Source: Aquipseudomonas alcaligenes
Lineage (GTDB): Bacteria > Pseudomonadota > Gammaproteobacteria > Pseudomonadales > Pseudomonadaceae
DNA: 64,000 nt
Reading direction: 5' to 3'
NCBI RefSeq assembly: GCF_900156545.1
Contig: NZ_FTNW01000004.1
Span: 124,001 to 188,000, forward strand
Shown one piece after another: positions 47,710 through 56,813 of this stretch. Made by a program: the position numbers and the translations under genes. Every line of letters starts with the position of its first letter. Position 1 is the first letter of the stretch. A model generated the notes under the pieces. The model had not been told where the DNA came from. It did no database searches and saw only the letters and a list, made by a program, of their open reading frames with translations.

Positions 47710-47716
47710 GCCGTCC

Positions 47717-47866
47717 AGCTCCCTGGAGTGTTGGCCAGTCGGTGATGTCCCTGAGCCGATACGCACAACCACGGGGGTTGCCAGTGGGGCCGGTGTGCAT
47801 GTCCGCCTGACGGAAAGCCTTAACGCCTCCTGCAATCTCCACCTTGAACTTTCGGGTTCAAGGGCT
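47717..47866 (+). ncRNA. ssrS: 6S RNA (SsrS)
   Basis: This stretch of about 150 nt lies between zapA and fau, the conserved place of 6S RNA. 6S RNA is a long hairpin that mimics an open promoter and holds sigma-70 RNA polymerase in stationary phase. The 5' end (GCTCCCTGGAGTGTTGGCC) and 3' end (CTTGAACTTTCGGGTTCAAG with following GGCTA) are as I remember them for Pseudomonas 6S RNA. The ends given are estimates to within a few bases. The downstream fau gene is probably transcribed from the same promoter. Confidence 0.93.
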
Positions 47867-47903
47867 AACCCGACAGCGGCACGCCCGGGGAGTCCTGATT
47901 CTC

Positions 47904-48503
47904 ATGCTTGAAGCCGGCAATCTTTCCCGCCCGGCCCTGCGCCGCCAGCTGCGCCAGGCGCGCCGCACACTCTCTCAGCAACAGCAGAAACGCGCCGCCC
48001 GCGACCTCTATCGCCAACTGGCGCAGCACCCGCTGTTCCGCCGCTGCCGACACATCGCCCTGTACCTGCCCAACGACGGCGAGATTGACCCGCGCCCGCT
48101 GCTGCGCGAAGCCCAGCACCGTGGCAAGGCCACCTACCTGCCGGTGCTCAAACGCTGGCCGCGCACCAAAATGAGCTTCCAGCGCGTGCGTCCGCACGAA
48201 AGCATGACGCGCAACCGCTTCCGCATTGCCGAGCCGCAGGACCTACCCGCCCGCCAGCGCAAAGCCTGGACCCTGGACCTGGTACTGCTGCCGCTGGTGG
48301 GGTTCGACGAACAGGGCGGCCGCCTGGGCATGGGCGGCGGCTTCTACGACCGCAGCCTGGCCTACCGGCAGTTGCGCAAAAATTGGCACAAGCCGACGCT
48401 GCTGGGTCTGGCCCATGAATGTCAGAAGGTGGATCGCCTGGCGCTGGCCAGCTGGGATGTGCGTCTCGGCGCGGTGGTGACCGACCGGCGCTGGTATTGC
48501 TGA
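47904..48503 (+). CDS. fau: 5-formyltetrahydrofolate cyclo-ligase
   Basis: This enzyme converts 5-formyltetrahydrofolate to 5,10-methenyltetrahydrofolate with ATP. The 199-aa protein begins MLEAGNLSRPALRRQLRQAR and has the C-terminal signature LVLLPLVGFDEQGGRLGMGGGFYDR. The basic N-terminal ARRTLSQQQQKRAARDLY region is typical. The ATG at 47904 is preferred; an upstream in-frame ATG at 47844 lies inside the 6S RNA. It is linked to 6S RNA (ygfA in E. coli). Confidence 0.95.
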   Translation: MLEAGNLSRPALRRQLRQARRTLSQQQQKRAARDLYRQLAQHPLFRRCRHIALYLPNDGEIDPRPLLREAQHRGKATYLPVLKRWPRTKMSFQRVRPHESMTRNRFRIAEPQDLPARQRKAWTLDLVLLPLVGFDEQGGRLGMGGGFYDRSLAYRQLRKNWHKPTLLGLAHECQKVDRLALASWDVRLGAVVTDRRWYC

Positions 48504-48539
48504 GGTCGCCGCGCTCCCTGCGGCAACGTCAACGGTGGG

Positions 48540-48668
48540 TCATTGCTCCTGGGTAACCGCCGGCGGATTGCCCTGACGATCCCAGAGGCCCTGGGTGTAA
48601 CCTGTGGTAACCATCCCCAGGCTGAACAGAATGACCAGAACCCACAACAGATCTGGCTTGCGTTTCAT
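48540..48668 (-). CDS. 42-aa single-pass membrane peptide
   Basis: This short gene encodes MKRKPDLLWVLVILFSLGMV followed by a polar tail ending in VTQEQ. It has basic residues at the N-terminus, one hydrophobic helix (about 8-26) and a hydrophilic C-terminus, so it should be an N-in single-pass membrane protein, or an exported peptide if the helix is cleaved. A strong GGAGGCA ribosome binding site precedes the ATG at 48668. It converges on fau. The function is unknown; I recall similar short proteins in Pseudomonas but no name. Confidence 0.65.
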   Translation of the reverse strand: MKRKPDLLWVLVILFSLGMVTTGYTQGLWDRQGNPPAVTQEQ

Positions 48669-48868
48669 CGAGTTGCCTCCCCCTTTCGGCACACTGCTTG
48701 GCTTTACCGGTGGCGGTGTTGTTATTGGCCGTAAACGGCGGCGCCTAGCCTGAGCCATCGACCCGCAAGAAGCGGTGAAGACCCACACATTTTTTGACGC
48801 CATCCGGCAGTCATTGACGGGAACGATTTTCAGTCCCGCGCAAAGACCGGCAAACAGGAGCAAAGTTC

Positions 48869-49318
48869 ATGCCTTATTGGCTGATGAAATCGGAACCCGA
48901 CGAACTGTCCATCCAGCACCTGCAAAAGCTCGGTCGGGCGCGCTGGGACGGCGTGCGCAACTACCAGGCACGCAACTTCCTGCGCAGCATGCAGCCGGGC
49001 GAGTTGTTCTTCTTCTACCACTCCAGCTGCCCGGAGCCGGGCATCGCCGGTATTGCGCGGATCGCCGGGCCGGCTTACCCCGACCCCACCGCCCTCGACC
49101 CGCAGAGCCACTACTTCGATGCCAAGGCCAGCGCCGCCAAGAACCCCTGGAGCGCACTGGACGTGGAGTTCGTCGAAGCCTTCCCGCGCGTGCTGCCACT
49201 GGCGCGCCTGCGCGACAACCTGGCGCTGGCGGAACTGGCCTTGGTGCAGCGCGGCAGCCGGCTTTCGGTGATGCCGGTGAGCGAGGCGCAATGGCACGCC
49301 GTACAGGCCATGCGTTGA
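48869..49318 (+). CDS. EVE domain protein
   Basis: This 149-aa protein is a stand-alone EVE domain, a PUA-like fold that binds modified bases in RNA or DNA. It begins MPYWLMKSEPDELSIQHLQ and has WDGVRNYQARNFLRSMQPGELFFFYHS, which matches the family core. The target is unknown. It is a common core gene of proteobacteria near fau. The ATG at 48869 is preceded by an AGGAGC ribosome binding site. The promoter of the next gene overlaps its stop codon. Confidence 0.92.
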   Translation: MPYWLMKSEPDELSIQHLQKLGRARWDGVRNYQARNFLRSMQPGELFFFYHSSCPEPGIAGIARIAGPAYPDPTALDPQSHYFDAKASAAKNPWSALDVEFVEAFPRVLPLARLRDNLALAELALVQRGSRLSVMPVSEAQWHAVQAMR

Positions 49319-49343
49319 GCCGCCCGCGGCACTGTGCTATCAC
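49315..49343 (+). promoter_or_regulatory. Predicted promoter of the diguanylate cyclase gene
   Basis: TTGAGC at 49315-49320 and TATCAC at 49338-49343 are 17 bp apart, with a TGC just before the -10 (extended -10). The -35 covers the stop codon of the EVE gene. The ATG of the next gene is 26 bp downstream. Confidence 0.5.
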
Positions 49344-49368
49344 CAACGCATAGCCCACGGAGCCGACG

Positions 49369-51228
49369 ATGCGCGCACAACCCGCCTGGCCAGCGCGTCT
49401 GGCCCTGGTTCTTCTTTTCCTGCTGCTGAGTGCGGCCAGCCTGATGATCTGGCGCCAACTGGAGCAGGACCAGCGCAGACGCCTGGATGATCGCCTCGAC
49501 TACCAGGCTCGCAGCCTGGCACGTCAGCTGGAAAACACCCTGCACACTGAAGTGGAGAGCCTGGGGCGTATCGCGCGACTGTGGAACAACCTGGGTCGCT
49601 TCTCCCAGGAGGATTGGGAAACTGAAGCGACAGCCGCACTCACCGATTTCCCGGCCTACCAGTCGGTGCAGTGGGTGGGCGCCGACCTGCAGATGCGCTG
49701 GCTGTTGCCCTTGCATGGCAATGAGGCGGCGCGCGACTTCCGCCTGATCCCGAGCCACCCCAACTACGCACTGGCCATGCAGGCCAGGCAGACGGGTGAG
49801 CAACGCTTTTCCAACAGTTTTGCGCTGGTCCAGGGCGGTCGGGGTTTCGTCCTCTACACCCCGCTTTACCTCCGGGATGCTCAAGGCCAGCGGCAGTTCG
49901 ACGGCTTCCTGCAGGGCGTTTTCCGCGTCGAGCCGCTAATGGACCAGTTGCTCACCCTGCTCGACAACGACAGTTTCAGCCTGCGCCTACTGGAAAACGG
50001 CCAGAGCCTGTACAGCCACGAACGCCCCGACACGCTGAGCCAGCGCGCCATCGAAGTGCCCCTGCGGCTACTCAACAATGACAGTTTCAGCCTGCAGCTG
50101 AGCCCGACCGAGCACCTGCTGCAGCAGATGTCCAACCCCCTGCCACAGGTCGTCCTGGGTGGCGGCCTGGCCATCAGCCTGCTGCTAGTGGCCGCACTGA
50201 GCCTGGCCCTGGAAAACGCCCGCCGCGCCGGCGCCATGCAGCGGATCAACCGCGATCTTCAGTCCGAAGCCGCACGCCGCGAGGAGACCGAGCGTGAACT
50301 GCGCGACAGCCGCGAGCGCTTGCAACTGGTGCTCGACCTGACCGACTCCAGTCGCGACAGCCTATTTATCTTTGACACCGAGAGCCGCAGGCTGCTGCAC
50401 ATGAACCAGGCCACCTATGCCGACCTCGGCTACCGGCCGGAGCAGTTCGCCCAGCTGCTGCGCGACGACCCCGAGAAGCTGCTGCCGGGCTTCTACGCCT
50501 GGCTGGACCTGGTTCGTCATGCCCAGAAGGACAACCAGTCGCGCATCTTCCAGCGCGAGCTGATCCGCCGCGACGGCAGTCGCCAGCCAGCCGAGATCAA
50601 CACCCAGCTGGTGCAACAGGGCGAGCGCGAATACCTGATCGCGGTGTCCCGCGACAACCGCGAGCGCCTGGAGCTGGAAGCACGCCTGCAGCGTCTGTCG
50701 CAGCTGGACGGCCTCACCGGCCTGTACAACCGACGTTTCTTCGACCAGCAGCTGCAGAGCGAATGGCGACGCCTACGGCGCCTCGGCGTTCCGCTGGCGC
50801 TGCTGATGCTGGATATCGACTACTTCAAAGCCTACAACGACAGCCTCGGCCACCTGGCCGGCGATGACACCCTGCGCCAGGTCGCCGGCGCATTGCAGGG
50901 CAGTCTGCAGCGCGAGGGCGATGTGGTGTGTCGTTATGGCGGTGAGGAATTCGCCATCATCCTCGCCAACACCGACCTGGAGGGCGCCCAGCATGTCGCC
51001 GCCAGGGTTCACGAACTCATTGCGAAACTGTCCATCGCACACCCGGGCAGTCCCGAGGGGCGCCTGACCCTGAGCATCGGCCTGGCGGTGGCCGACCCGG
51101 TAGCCGAGGAGCAGCCGGGCGGCCTGGTCGCACGCAGCGACCAGGCGCTTTACCAGGCCAAGCACGCCGGACGCAACCGCACCGGTGTCTGGAACGCCGG
51201 CGGCACGCCGCTTGACACACCCGCTTGA
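49369..51228 (+). CDS. Membrane diguanylate cyclase with CHASE, PAS and GGDEF domains
   Basis: This 619-aa protein should make cyclic di-GMP. It has a membrane helix at about 10-28, a periplasmic CHASE-like sensor (about 35-260; RGFVLYTPLYLRDAQG), a second helix near 262-283, a coiled linker, a PAS domain (about 305-430) and a GGDEF domain. The active site is intact as GGEEF at residues 524-528, and the product-inhibition site RxxD is present at 515-518 (REGD). There is no EAL domain. It sits between the EVE gene and the exporter operon, and I do not recall it at this place in P. aeruginosa. Confidence 0.9.
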   Translation: MRAQPAWPARLALVLLFLLLSAASLMIWRQLEQDQRRRLDDRLDYQARSLARQLENTLHTEVESLGRIARLWNNLGRFSQEDWETEATAALTDFPAYQSVQWVGADLQMRWLLPLHGNEAARDFRLIPSHPNYALAMQARQTGEQRFSNSFALVQGGRGFVLYTPLYLRDAQGQRQFDGFLQGVFRVEPLMDQLLTLLDNDSFSLRLLENGQSLYSHERPDTLSQRAIEVPLRLLNNDSFSLQLSPTEHLLQQMSNPLPQVVLGGGLAISLLLVAALSLALENARRAGAMQRINRDLQSEAARREETERELRDSRERLQLVLDLTDSSRDSLFIFDTESRRLLHMNQATYADLGYRPEQFAQLLRDDPEKLLPGFYAWLDLVRHAQKDNQSRIFQRELIRRDGSRQPAEINTQLVQQGEREYLIAVSRDNRERLELEARLQRLSQLDGLTGLYNRRFFDQQLQSEWRRLRRLGVPLALLMLDIDYFKAYNDSLGHLAGDDTLRQVAGALQGSLQREGDVVCRYGGEEFAIILANTDLEGAQHVAARVHELIAKLSIAHPGSPEGRLTLSIGLAVADPVAEEQPGGLVARSDQALYQAKHAGRNRTGVWNAGGTPLDTPA

Positions 51229-51238
51229 CCTGCATCAA
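51225..51238 (+). promoter_or_regulatory. ANR/FNR-like binding site upstream of the exporter operon
   Basis: TTGAC-CTGC-ATCAA matches the ANR/Dnr consensus TTGAY-N4-RTCAA at every fixed position. It overlaps the stop codon of the cyclase gene. A GAATAT -10 box lies at 51261-51266, so the site centre is 41.5 bp upstream of the expected start near 51273, the usual class II activator position. Confidence 0.6.
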
Positions 51239-51318
51239 GCCGCGCAGGCGACGAACGGCAGAATATGGAAGCCTGCTAACCATAGCCCCGAAGGGGCCGC
51301 TGAAGGGAAGCCCTGATA

Positions 51319-52383
51319 ATGAACGCGCAACGCCCCCTGCCCTACCTGATCGCCGCCGGACTCGCCCTGCTGGCCATGGCCGCCTGGTGGCAGTTGCGCC
51401 CGGTCGGTCTGGGTGAAGGCTTCGCCAGCGGCAACGGGCGTATCGAAGCCACCGAGGTGGATGTCGCCACCAAGCTGGCCGGGCGTATCGCCAGCATCGC
51501 CGTGGATGAGGGCGACTTCGTCCAGCCCGGCCAACTGCTCGCGCAGATGGACACCCAGGTGCTCGACGCCCAGCTGGCACAGGCCAGCGCCCAGCTCAAG
51601 CAGGCCGAGAATGGCGAAATCACCGCCGCCAGCCAGATCACCCTGCGCGAGAGCGAGAAAATCGCCGCCGAAGCCGTGGTACGCCAGCGCCAGGCCGAAT
51701 TACAAGCCGCGCGCAAGCGCCATGCCCGCAGCGCCAAGCTGGTCGAGCGCAACGCCATGGCCCAGCAGCAGCTGGACGACGATCTGGCACGCCTGCAGAG
51801 CACCGAGGCCGCGCTGGCCGCAGCACGTGCCCAGGTCAGCGCGGCCGCGGCCGGCATCGCCGCCGCACAGTCGCAGGCCATCGAGGCACAGTCGGCCACA
51901 GAAGCCGCCCGTGCCAGCGTCGCGCGGCTGCAGGCGGACATCGACGACAGCCAGCTGAAGGCGCCGCGCGCCGGACGCGTGCAATACCGCGTAACCCAGC
52001 CGGGTGAGGTGCTCGGCGCCGGGGGCAAGGTACTCAATCTGGTCGATCTCACCGACGTCTACATGACCTTCTTCCTGCCCGAGCGCCAGGCCGGCCGCGT
52101 CGCCCTGGACAGCGAGGTACGCCTGGTGATCGATGCCGCGCCGCAGTATGTGATTCCGGCCAGGGTCAGCTACGTGGCCAGCGTCGCCCAGTTCACCCCG
52201 AAGACCGTGGAAACCGCCAGCGAGCGCGAGAAGCTGATGTTCCGGGTCAAGGCGCGCATCGACCCCGAATTGCTGCGCAAGCACCTGGAGCAGGTGAAGA
52301 CCGGCGTGCCAGGCATGGCCTACCTGCGCCTCGATCCTGCAGCCGAGTGGCCGGCACACCTGGCGATCAAGGTTCCGCAATGA
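51319..52383 (+). CDS. HlyD family membrane fusion protein (YhiI-like)
   Basis: This 354-aa periplasmic adaptor links the inner membrane ABC exporter to an outer membrane channel. It has one N-terminal membrane anchor ([18 protein letters not shown]), the barrel-lipoyl start [20 protein letters not shown], a long Ala/Gln-rich coiled-coil hairpin (about 90-215) and the second lipoyl half [24 protein letters not shown]. It is the first gene of a three-gene exporter operon; its stop overlaps the next ATG by four bases. A short leader hairpin (GCCCC / GGGGC) lies at about 51285-51296. Substrate unknown. Confidence 0.92.
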   Translation: MNAQRPLPYLIAAGLALLAMAAWWQLRPVGLGEGFASGNGRIEATEVDVATKLAGRIASIAVDEGDFVQPGQLLAQMDTQVLDAQLAQASAQLKQAENGEITAASQITLRESEKIAAEAVVRQRQAELQAARKRHARSAKLVERNAMAQQQLDDDLARLQSTEAALAAARAQVSAAAAGIAAAQSQAIEAQSATEAARASVARLQADIDDSQLKAPRAGRVQYRVTQPGEVLGAGGKVLNLVDLTDVYMTFFLPERQAGRVALDSEVRLVIDAAPQYVIPARVSYVASVAQFTPKTVETASEREKLMFRVKARIDPELLRKHLEQVKTGVPGMAYLRLDPAAEWPAHLAIKVPQ

Positions 52384-55085
52384 ACCCGGCGGTCGCCCGC
52401 CTCAACGGTGTCGGCCTGCGCTATGGCGCGACCCACGCCCTCGAGGCCATCGACCTGAACCTGCCGGCGCAGCGCATGGTCGGCCTGATCGGTCCAGACG
52501 GCGTCGGCAAGTCCAGCCTGCTGGCGCTGATCGCCGGGGCGCGCCAGATCCAGGCCGGCAGCGTCGAAGTGCTGGGCGGCGATATGGCCGATGCGCGCCA
52601 CCGCCGGCGCGTCTGCCCGCATATCGCCTACATGCCGCAGGGCCTGGGCAAGAACCTCTACCCCACGCTGTCGGTGTTCGAGAACCTCGATTTCTTCGGC
52701 CGCCTGTTCGGCCAGGACGCCGCCGAACGCGCGCGGCGCATCGACGATCTGCTGCGCAGTACCGGCCTGTCGGCGTTCCGCGAACGCCCGGCGGGCAAGC
52801 TGTCCGGCGGCATGAAGCAGAAACTCGGGCTGTGCTGCGCGCTGATCCATGACCCTGACCTGCTGATCCTCGACGAGCCGACCACCGGCGTCGATCCGCT
52901 GTCGCGTAACCAGTTCTGGGAACTGATCGCGCGTATCCGCGCGCAGCGCCCGCAGATGAGCGTGCTGGTGGCCACCGCCTACATGGAGGAAGCCGAGCGC
53001 TTCGACCACCTGGTGGCGATGGATGCCGGTCGCGTACTGGCCGAAGGCAGCCCGGCCGAGCTGCGCACGCGCACGGGCTGCGCCAGCCTGGAGCAGGCCT
53101 TCATCGCCCTGCTGCCGGAGGAGAAACGTCGCGGCCACCGCGAGGTGGTGATCCAGCCCCTGCAGGACAACAGCGAGATCGCCATCGAGGCCAAAGGCCT
53201 GACCATGCGCTTCGGCGACTTCGTCGCGGTAGACGCGGTGTCGTTCCGCATCCGCCGTGGCGAGATCTTCGGCTTCCTCGGCTCCAACGGCTGCGGCAAG
53301 AGCACCACCATGAAGATGCTCACCGGCCTGCTGCCGGCCAGTTCCGGCGAAGCCCTGCTGTTCGGCCAGACGGTGGACCCGCGCGACATGGCCACGCGCC
53401 GGCGGGTCGGCTACATGTCGCAGGCCTTCTCCCTCTACAGCGAGCTGACGGTACGCCAGAACCTGGAACTGCACGCCCGCCTGTTCCATGTGCCGGCCTC
53501 ACAGATCGACGATCGCGTTGCCGCGATGGCGCGCCGCTTCGACCTCGACGCGGTCATGGACATGCTCCCTGAGCGTCTGCCGCTGGGTATTCGCCAACGC
53601 CTGTCGCTGGCCGTGGCGGTGATCCACCAGCCGGAGATCCTGATCCTCGACGAGCCGACCTCGGGCGTCGATCCGGTGGCGCGCGACGGCTTCTGGCAGC
53701 TGATGCTCGACCTGTCGCGCCAGGACGGCGTGACCATCTTCATCTCCACCCACTTCATGAACGAGGCGCAGCGCTGCGACCGCATCTCGCTGATGCACGC
53801 CGGCAAGGTGCTGGACAGCGACACGCCGCAGGCGCTGATGGCCAAGCGCGGGCTGGACAGCCTGGAAGCGACCTTCATCGCCTACCTGCAGGAGGCGGTC
53901 GGCGAGCAACCGGCGAACACCGCGCCGCCGCTGGAACAGGCGCCGCCGCCACAACGCCAGCGCTTCAGCCTGCGCCGCCTGTTCAGCTACGCCCGCCGCG
54001 AAGCGCTGGAACTGCGCCGCGACCCGATCCGCGGCGGCATGGCCCTCCTGGGAACGGTACTGCTGCTGTTCATCATCGGCTACGGCATCAGCCTGGATGT
54101 CGAGGACCTGACCTTCGCCGTGCTCGACCGCGACCAGACCACCACCAGCCAGGAGTACCACCGCAACCTCTCCGGCTCGCGCTACTTCCTGGAGAAGCCG
54201 GCGCTGCGCGACTACGCCGACCTGGAGCGGCGCCTGCGCAATGGCGACATCAGCCTGGCGGTGGAGATCCCGCCGCACTTCGGCCGCGACCTCAAGCGTG
54301 GCGCCAGCCCGCAGATCGGCATGTGGATCGACGGCGCCATGCCGACCCGTGCCGAGACCATCAAGGGCTACGTCGCCGGCCTACACCAGCACTACCTGGC
54401 CGAGCTGGCCCGGCGCTCGCCGCAGCCGCTGGCCGCCAGCGCCGCCGGCCTGGAGGTGCGCTACCGCTACAACCCGGACGTCGAGAGCCTCAAAGCCATG
54501 GTGCCGGCAGTGATCCCGCTGCTGCTGATGCTGATCCCGGCCATGCTCACGGCGCTCGGCGTGGTGCGCGAGAAGGAGCTGGGTTCGATCATCAACCTCT
54601 ATGTCACCCCGGTCACGCGCCTGGAATTCCTCATCGGCAAGCAGCTGCCCTACATCGCGCTCGGCCTGTTCAACTGCGCCCTGCTGGTGTTGCTGGCGGT
54701 GACGGTATTCGATGTGCCGCTGAAGGGCAGCGTGCTCACCCTCGGCCTCGGCGCGCTGCTCTATATCGCCTGCGCTACCGGCCTGGGGCTGCTGATGTCG
54801 ACCTTCACCAACAGCCAAATCGCCGCCGTGTTCGGTACAGCCATCGCCACCCTGCTGCCGGCCATCCAGTTCTCCGGGCTGATCTACCCGGTCGCCTCGC
54901 TGGAAGGCTTCGGCGCCCTGGTCGGCCAGTTGTACCCGACCTCGCAGTTCCTGGTGATCAGCCGCGGCGTGTTCTCCAAGGCGCTCGAGCTGCGCGACCT
55001 GCTCGGCTCTTTCGTCGCCCTGGCGCTGACCGTGCCGCTGCTCACCCTGCTCAGCGCCAGCCTGCTGCGCAAACAGGAGGTGTGA
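52380..55085 (+). CDS. ABC-ABC-permease fusion exporter protein (RbbA/YhiH-like)
   Basis: This 901-aa protein carries two ABC ATPase domains followed by an ABC-2 type permease. ATPase 1 has Walker [10 protein letters not shown] near residue 38, signature LSGGMKQ and Walker [14 protein letters not shown]. ATPase 2 has GSNGCGKST near 301, a degenerate signature (LPLGIRQR) and Walker [14 protein letters not shown]. The permease part (about 545-900) has an N-terminal helix, a large periplasmic domain and five C-terminal helices. E. coli RbbA of the same layout has been described as ribosome associated; transport of drugs or other compounds is the more usual family view. Overlaps both neighbours. 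Confidence 0.92.
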   Translation: MNPAVARLNGVGLRYGATHALEAIDLNLPAQRMVGLIGPDGVGKSSLLALIAGARQIQAGSVEVLGGDMADARHRRRVCPHIAYMPQGLGKNLYPTLSVFENLDFFGRLFGQDAAERARRIDDLLRSTGLSAFRERPAGKLSGGMKQKLGLCCALIHDPDLLILDEPTTGVDPLSRNQFWELIARIRAQRPQMSVLVATAYMEEAERFDHLVAMDAGRVLAEGSPAELRTRTGCASLEQAFIALLPEEKRRGHREVVIQPLQDNSEIAIEAKGLTMRFGDFVAVDAVSFRIRRGEIFGFLGSNGCGKSTTMKMLTGLLPASSGEALLFGQTVDPRDMATRRRVGYMSQAFSLYSELTVRQNLELHARLFHVPASQIDDRVAAMARRFDLDAVMDMLPERLPLGIRQRLSLAVAVIHQPEILILDEPTSGVDPVARDGFWQLMLDLSRQDGVTIFISTHFMNEAQRCDRISLMHAGKVLDSDTPQALMAKRGLDSLEATFIAYLQEAVGEQPANTAPPLEQAPPPQRQRFSLRRLFSYARREALELRRDPIRGGMALLGTVLLLFIIGYGISLDVEDLTFAVLDRDQTTTSQEYHRNLSGSRYFLEKPALRDYADLERRLRNGDISLAVEIPPHFGRDLKRGASPQIGMWIDGAMPTRAETIKGYVAGLHQHYLAELARRSPQPLAASAAGLEVRYRYNPDVESLKAMVPAVIPLLLMLIPAMLTALGVVREKELGSIINLYVTPVTRLEFLIGKQLPYIALGLFNCALLVLLAVTVFDVPLKGSVLTLGLGALLYIACATGLGLLMSTFTNSQIAAVFGTAIATLLPAIQFSGLIYPVASLEGFGALVGQLYPTSQFLVISRGVFSKALELRDLLGSFVALALTVPLLTLLSASLLRKQEV

Positions 55086-56209
55086 TGGAACACCTGGCCA
55101 ACATCCTCCACCTCGGCATCAAGGAGCTGCGCAGCCTGCAGCATGATCTGGCGCTGGTGCTGCTGATCCTCTGGGCCTTCAGCCTGGGGGTGTACTCCTC
55201 GGCCACCAGCATGCCGGAAAGCCTGCACAACGCCGCCATCGCGGTGGTCGACGAAGACCAGTCACAGCTCTCCGAGCGCCTGGTCCAGGCCTTCCAGGCC
55301 CCCTACTTCCGCACCCCGGAACGCATCGACCTGGGCCAGATGGACCAGGGCATGGACTCCGGGCGCTACACCTTCACCCTCAACATCCCGCCGAACTTCC
55401 AGCGCGACGTGCTGGCCGGGCGCAGCCCGGCGATCCAGCTCAACGTCGATGCCACCCAGGTAAGCATGGCCTTCACCGGCGCCGGCTATATCCAGAGTAT
55501 CGGCGCCAGCGAAGTGGCCGAGTTCGTCCGCCACTACCGTGGCGAGCAGCCGCAGACGGTGGAGCTGGCGGTGCGCGTGCAGTTCAACCCGAACCTGACG
55601 CGCAGCTGGTTCGGCTCAGTGATGGAGGTGATCAACCAGATCACCATGCTGTCGATCATCCTCACCGGCGCCGCGCTGATCCGCGAACGCGAACACGGCA
55701 CCGTAGAGCACCTGCTGGTGATGCCGGTGACGCCGCTGGAGATCATGCTGGCCAAGGTCTGGTCGATGGGGCTGGTGGTGCTGACGGCGGCAGCGCTGTC
55801 GCTGCTGCTGGTGGTACAGGGCTGGTTGCAGGTGCCGATCGAAGGCTCGCTGGCGCTGTTCCTCGGCGGCGCGGCGCTACACCTGTTCGCCACCACTTCG
55901 ATGGGCATCTTCTTCGGCACCGTGGCGCGCTCGATGCCGCAGCTGGGCCTGCTGATCATCTTGGTGCTGCTGCCGCTGCAGATCCTTTCCGGCGGCACCA
56001 CACCACGCGAAAGCATGCCGGAGCTGGTGCAGCAGATCATGCTGGCGGCGCCGACCACCCACTTCGTCGATCTGGCCCAGGCCATTCTCTACCGCGGCGC
56101 CGGGCTGTCCATCATCTGGCCGCAGCTGCTGGCCATCGCCGGCATCGGCACGCTGTTTTTCATCGCGGCGCTGACGCGCTTTCGCAAGACCCTGGCGCAG
56201 ATGGCCTAG
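55085..56209 (+). CDS. ABC-2 type permease (YhhJ-like)
   Basis: This 374-aa permease starts [21 protein letters not shown], with an N-terminal membrane helix (LALVLLILWAFSLGVY), a periplasmic domain (about 45-175) and five to six C-terminal helices containing REREHGTVEHLLVMPVTPLEIMLAK, the typical ABC-2 loop. It is the second half-permease for the fused ATPase-permease encoded upstream. Its ATG overlaps the previous stop (TGATG). The order HlyD, ABC-ABC-permease, permease equals E. coli yhiI-rbbA-yhhJ. Confidence 0.93.
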   Translation: MEHLANILHLGIKELRSLQHDLALVLLILWAFSLGVYSSATSMPESLHNAAIAVVDEDQSQLSERLVQAFQAPYFRTPERIDLGQMDQGMDSGRYTFTLNIPPNFQRDVLAGRSPAIQLNVDATQVSMAFTGAGYIQSIGASEVAEFVRHYRGEQPQTVELAVRVQFNPNLTRSWFGSVMEVINQITMLSIILTGAALIREREHGTVEHLLVMPVTPLEIMLAKVWSMGLVVLTAAALSLLLVVQGWLQVPIEGSLALFLGGAALHLFATTSMGIFFGTVARSMPQLGLLIILVLLPLQILSGGTTPRESMPELVQQIMLAAPTTHFVDLAQAILYRGAGLSIIWPQLLAIAGIGTLFFIAALTRFRKTLAQMA

Positions 56210-56237
56210 CCCCGCCAGCTGCGACGCTGGCGAAGCG

Positions 56238-56258
56238 AACGCGGGCTGTGCCCGCGTT
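56238..56258. terminator. Hairpin between convergent exporter and FliL-like genes
   Basis: AACGCGGGC and GCCCGCGTT form a perfect 9-bp stem with a TGT loop, overlapping the stop of the FliL-like gene. U tracts are lacking, so it is only a candidate terminator. Confidence 0.4.
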
Positions 56259-56664
56259 ACTGGATGATCAGGTTGTTGAACAACAGGTCTTCGACGATGG
56301 GCTTGCCCTCTTCCTGAGTCAGCACATCCTGCACCTGCTTCAGTGCTTCCTGGCGCAGCTTCTCCTTCGCGGACTCGTCGGCCATGCTGGCGTCGCTCTG
56401 CTGGGAGAACAGCATCACCAGCTGGTTGCGGATCAGCGGTTCGTGGTGCTCGACCTTCTCCTCCGCTTCGGTGCCGGTCACGCGCAGGGCGATATCGGCC
56501 TTGTAGAACTTCAGCTTGGGCCCGGCGCCAAAGTTGCCGACCAGGGCCGGCACCAGGCTGTAGTAGGCCACTTTGGGCTCGGCTTTTTCTTCCTCGCCAC
56601 CGCCACTGGCCAGGGCAACGCAGGGCAGGAGCAGGGCAAACAGCAGGGCGATGCTTTTCTTCAC
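56257..56664 (-). CDS. FliL-like exported protein
   Basis: This 135-aa protein starts V/M-KKSIALLFALLLPCVALASGGG, which reads as a cleavable signal peptide (after ALA) followed by a Gly/Glu linker, rather than the uncleaved anchor of true FliL. The rest (YYSLVPALVGNFGAGPKLKFYKADIALRV and IRNQLVMLFSQQS) is a clear FliL C-terminal domain. True FliL stabilises flagellar stators; this gene is far from flagellar genes. The start is a GTG at 56664 with GAGGAAT upstream. Confidence 0.85.
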   Translation of the reverse strand: MKKSIALLFALLLPCVALASGGGEEEKAEPKVAYYSLVPALVGNFGAGPKLKFYKADIALRVTGTEAEEKVEHHEPLIRNQLVMLFSQQSDASMADESAKEKLRQEALKQVQDVLTQEEGKPIVEDLLFNNLIIQ

Positions 56665-56692
56665 GGGACATTCCTCGGTGCGAATTGCGCCT

Positions 56693-56721
56693 AGCATAGC
56701 CATAGCCGGCCGCGCGCCCAA
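56693..56721 (-). promoter_or_regulatory. Predicted promoter of the FliL-like gene
   Basis: On the minus strand TTGGGC (56721-56716) and TATGCT (56698-56693) are 17 bp apart, 29 bp upstream of the GTG start. Confidence 0.5.
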
Positions 56722-56755
56722 GCTTATGGTGCGCCATCAGGTGCGACCATGCTCG

Positions 56756-56783
56756 TTGACCCGCCGGGTGCGCCTCCTACACT
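56756..56783 (+). promoter_or_regulatory. Predicted promoter of the quinone oxidoreductase gene
   Basis: TTGACC at 56756-56761 and TACACT at 56778-56783 are 16 bp apart, 31 bp upstream of the ATG at 56814. Confidence 0.55.
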
Positions 56784-56813
56784 GCCGGCAATCACGAACG
56801 CGAGGAAAGCGCG

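Noticed and set aside
51200-51240. Two close TTGAC sequences as a plain sigma-70 -35 pair
   Set aside because: The second is better explained as half of the symmetric ANR-like site. The first (TTGACA at 51212) lies inside the cyclase coding end with no fitting -10.
54323-55084. Upstream extension of the YhhJ-like permease to a 628-aa frame
   Set aside because: The first 254 codons overlap the fused ABC protein in another frame and are Arg/Pro/Ala-rich. The true start is the ATG at 55085 with the family N-terminus.
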